DNA from: Methylobacteriaceae bacterium
GTDB lineage: Bacteria; Pseudomonadota; Alphaproteobacteria; Rhizobiales; Beijerinckiaceae
Length of the DNA: 7,952 nt
Direction: 5' to 3'
Assembly (NCBI GenBank): GCA_031272615.1
Contig: JAISTL010000045.1
Coordinates: 1-7,952 of the forward strand
Each line of letters begins with the position of its first letter. Within the stretch, counting starts at the first letter, position 1. Positions 1 through 7,952 of this stretch are shown piece by piece. The translations under genes and the position numbers were made by a program. Below the pieces are notes generated by a model. That model was given only the letters and a program-made list of their open reading frames with translations, did no database searches and was not told the origin of the DNA.

Positions 1-3475
<3,475 letters not shown>

Positions 3476-3490
3476 GGCGCGATAATCCCG

Positions 3491-3522
3491 CCGGAAGACC
3501 GGGCGTCGGCCTTCCGGATTTT
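3491..3522 (+). promoter_or_regulatory. Hairpin with short T-run between rpoB and rpoC (attenuator-like)
   Basis: CCGGAAG (3491-3497) pairs with CTTCCGG (3511-3517) to give a 7-bp stem. Above an A-C mismatch, CCG (3499-3501) pairs with CGG (3507-3509) around a 5-base loop. ATTTT follows directly, and a looser T-rich stretch runs on to about 3543. This resembles a weak intrinsic terminator, but four Ts is a short tract and rpoC, which is essential, lies downstream. Partial attenuation, an RNA-processing site or mRNA stabilisation are all possible. The pairing is seen; the function is inferred. Confidence 0.35.
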
Positions 3523-3572
3523 GACACGTGTTATTGTTTTTGTCGGCGCAGGGGAGTTCCTCATCCCGGCCC

Positions 3573-3577
3573 AGGAG
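3573..3577 (+). promoter_or_regulatory. rpoC ribosome-binding site
   Basis: AGGAG lies six bases before the ATG at 3584. It decides the rpoC start: the in-frame TTG at 3521 would add 21 residues not expected in the family and sits in the T-run of the spacer hairpin, with no comparable site in front. A second GGGGAG lies at 3551-3556 but is too far from the ATG to be the main site. Confidence 0.85.
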
Positions 3578-3583
3578 ACGACA

Positions 3584-7765
<4,182 letters not shown>

Positions 7766-7779
7766 GGGTTCGGGTTTTC

Positions 7780-7810
7780 AGGGGCGGGCCCGCGTGCCCG
7801 CCCTTGTTTT
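7780..7810 (+). terminator. Rho-independent terminator after rpoC
   Basis: GGGCGGGC (7782-7789) pairs perfectly with GCCCGCCC (7796-7803) across the six-base loop CCGCGT. A G-U and an A-U pair extend the base to 7780/7805. The tract TTGTTTT ends at 7810. Strong GC stem, small loop and T-tract, placed 14 bases past the rpoC stop, make this the likely end of the rpoB-rpoC transcript. Confidence 0.9.
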
Positions 7811-7869
7811 ATGCGCGCCCGTTTTCGTTTGTCCACCAGCACCTCCTCCGTTTCTCTTCGATGATATGG

Positions 7870-7883
7870 GAAACAACTGTTTC
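7870..7883. repeat. Small inverted repeat, operator-like
   Basis: GAAACA and TGTTTC are exact reverse complements separated by two bases (AC). The dyad lies in the intergenic region about 20 bases upstream of an AT-rich stretch. Size and symmetry would suit a dimeric regulator's half-sites, but a 6-bp dyad also occurs by chance, and I cannot name a regulator. Confidence 0.25.
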
Positions 7884-7904
7884 GCCGTTGTCTGCGATGT
7901 CATA

Positions 7905-7952
7905 TTGACCCGCCAAATAAATATTGCGTTGTGCTTGGAATTATGGTATGGA
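7905..7952 (+). promoter_or_regulatory. Weak candidate promoter region
   Basis: TTGACC (7905-7910) matches the -35 consensus at five of six positions but has no acceptable -10 at 16-18 bases. An alternative is TTGCGT (7924-7929), 17 bases, then TATGGA (7947-7952), in which each hexamer keeps only the most conserved part. AT-rich DNA surrounds both. A promoter for the next operon is expected somewhere here because a strong terminator precedes it, but which hexamers are used cannot be decided. Confidence 0.2.

Larger units (their letters stand above)
7811..7952. other. Intergenic region downstream of the rpoBC operon
   Basis: No convincing gene lies in these 142 bases. Base composition shifts from the GC-rich coding region to AT-rich, especially after 7900 (the run around 7915-7925 is nearly all A/T). 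By the common proteobacterial gene order this could be the region upstream of rpsL and the str operon. That is inference; no ribosomal-protein coding sequence is visible before the edge. Confidence 0.6.

Noticed and set aside
3521..3583. TTG at 3521 as the rpoC start
   Set aside because: Adds 21 residues not expected in RpoC, has no ribosome site, and lies in the hairpin's T-run; the AGGAG site and the conserved N-terminus place the start at 3584.
7811..7864. 17-codon plus-strand ORF just after the terminator
   Set aside because: The ATG directly abuts the terminator T-tract, has no ribosome site, and the peptide is Ser/Arg-rich with no recognisable feature.
7778..7903. 41-codon minus-strand ORF ending at the terminator base
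   Set aside because: Only a weak GGCGGG in front of its ATG, low-complexity Gly/Arg/Thr tail and no domain; length is within chance expectation.

Overview
The window holds the 3' part of rpoB and the whole of rpoC, which encode the beta and beta' subunits of bacterial RNA polymerase. A strong intrinsic terminator and a short stretch of non-coding DNA follow. The protein sequences look alphaproteobacterial: both have the long C-terminal tails usual in that class, RpoC has an insertion in the trigger loop, and the wording resembles Rhodospirillales-type sequences. The order is from general recognition, not a search. Codon use is GC-rich, with no in-frame TTA, CTA or TCA for about 2,290 codons.

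Layout: 1-3475 is rpoB, cut by the left edge and missing roughly its first 210-240 codons. 3476-3583 is a 108-base spacer with a hairpin, a T-rich stretch and the rpoC ribosome-binding site. 3584-7765 is rpoC, complete at 1393 aa. 7780-7810 is a GC-rich hairpin plus T-tract that ends the operon. 7811-7952 is AT-richer toward its right end and carries a small dyad and weak promoter-like hexamers. In many Proteobacteria the str operon (rpsL first) follows rpoC, so this may be its upstream region, but no rpsL coding sequence is visible.

The two subunits form the catalytic core. RpoC supplies the Mg-binding aspartates, bridge helix and trigger loop. RpoB supplies the rifampicin-pocket wall and the basic residues near the active site. 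All the key residues I could place are present, and I see no frameshift or premature stop.

I found no previously undescribed system; this is core housekeeping DNA. The points worth a second look are at the rpoB-rpoC junction. The two genes share one reading frame and only a single TAA separates them. The same junction also contains complementary segments that could form mutually exclusive RNA hairpins. The 2288-codon reading frame on the opposite strand is explained by codon avoidance and is not called as a gene.
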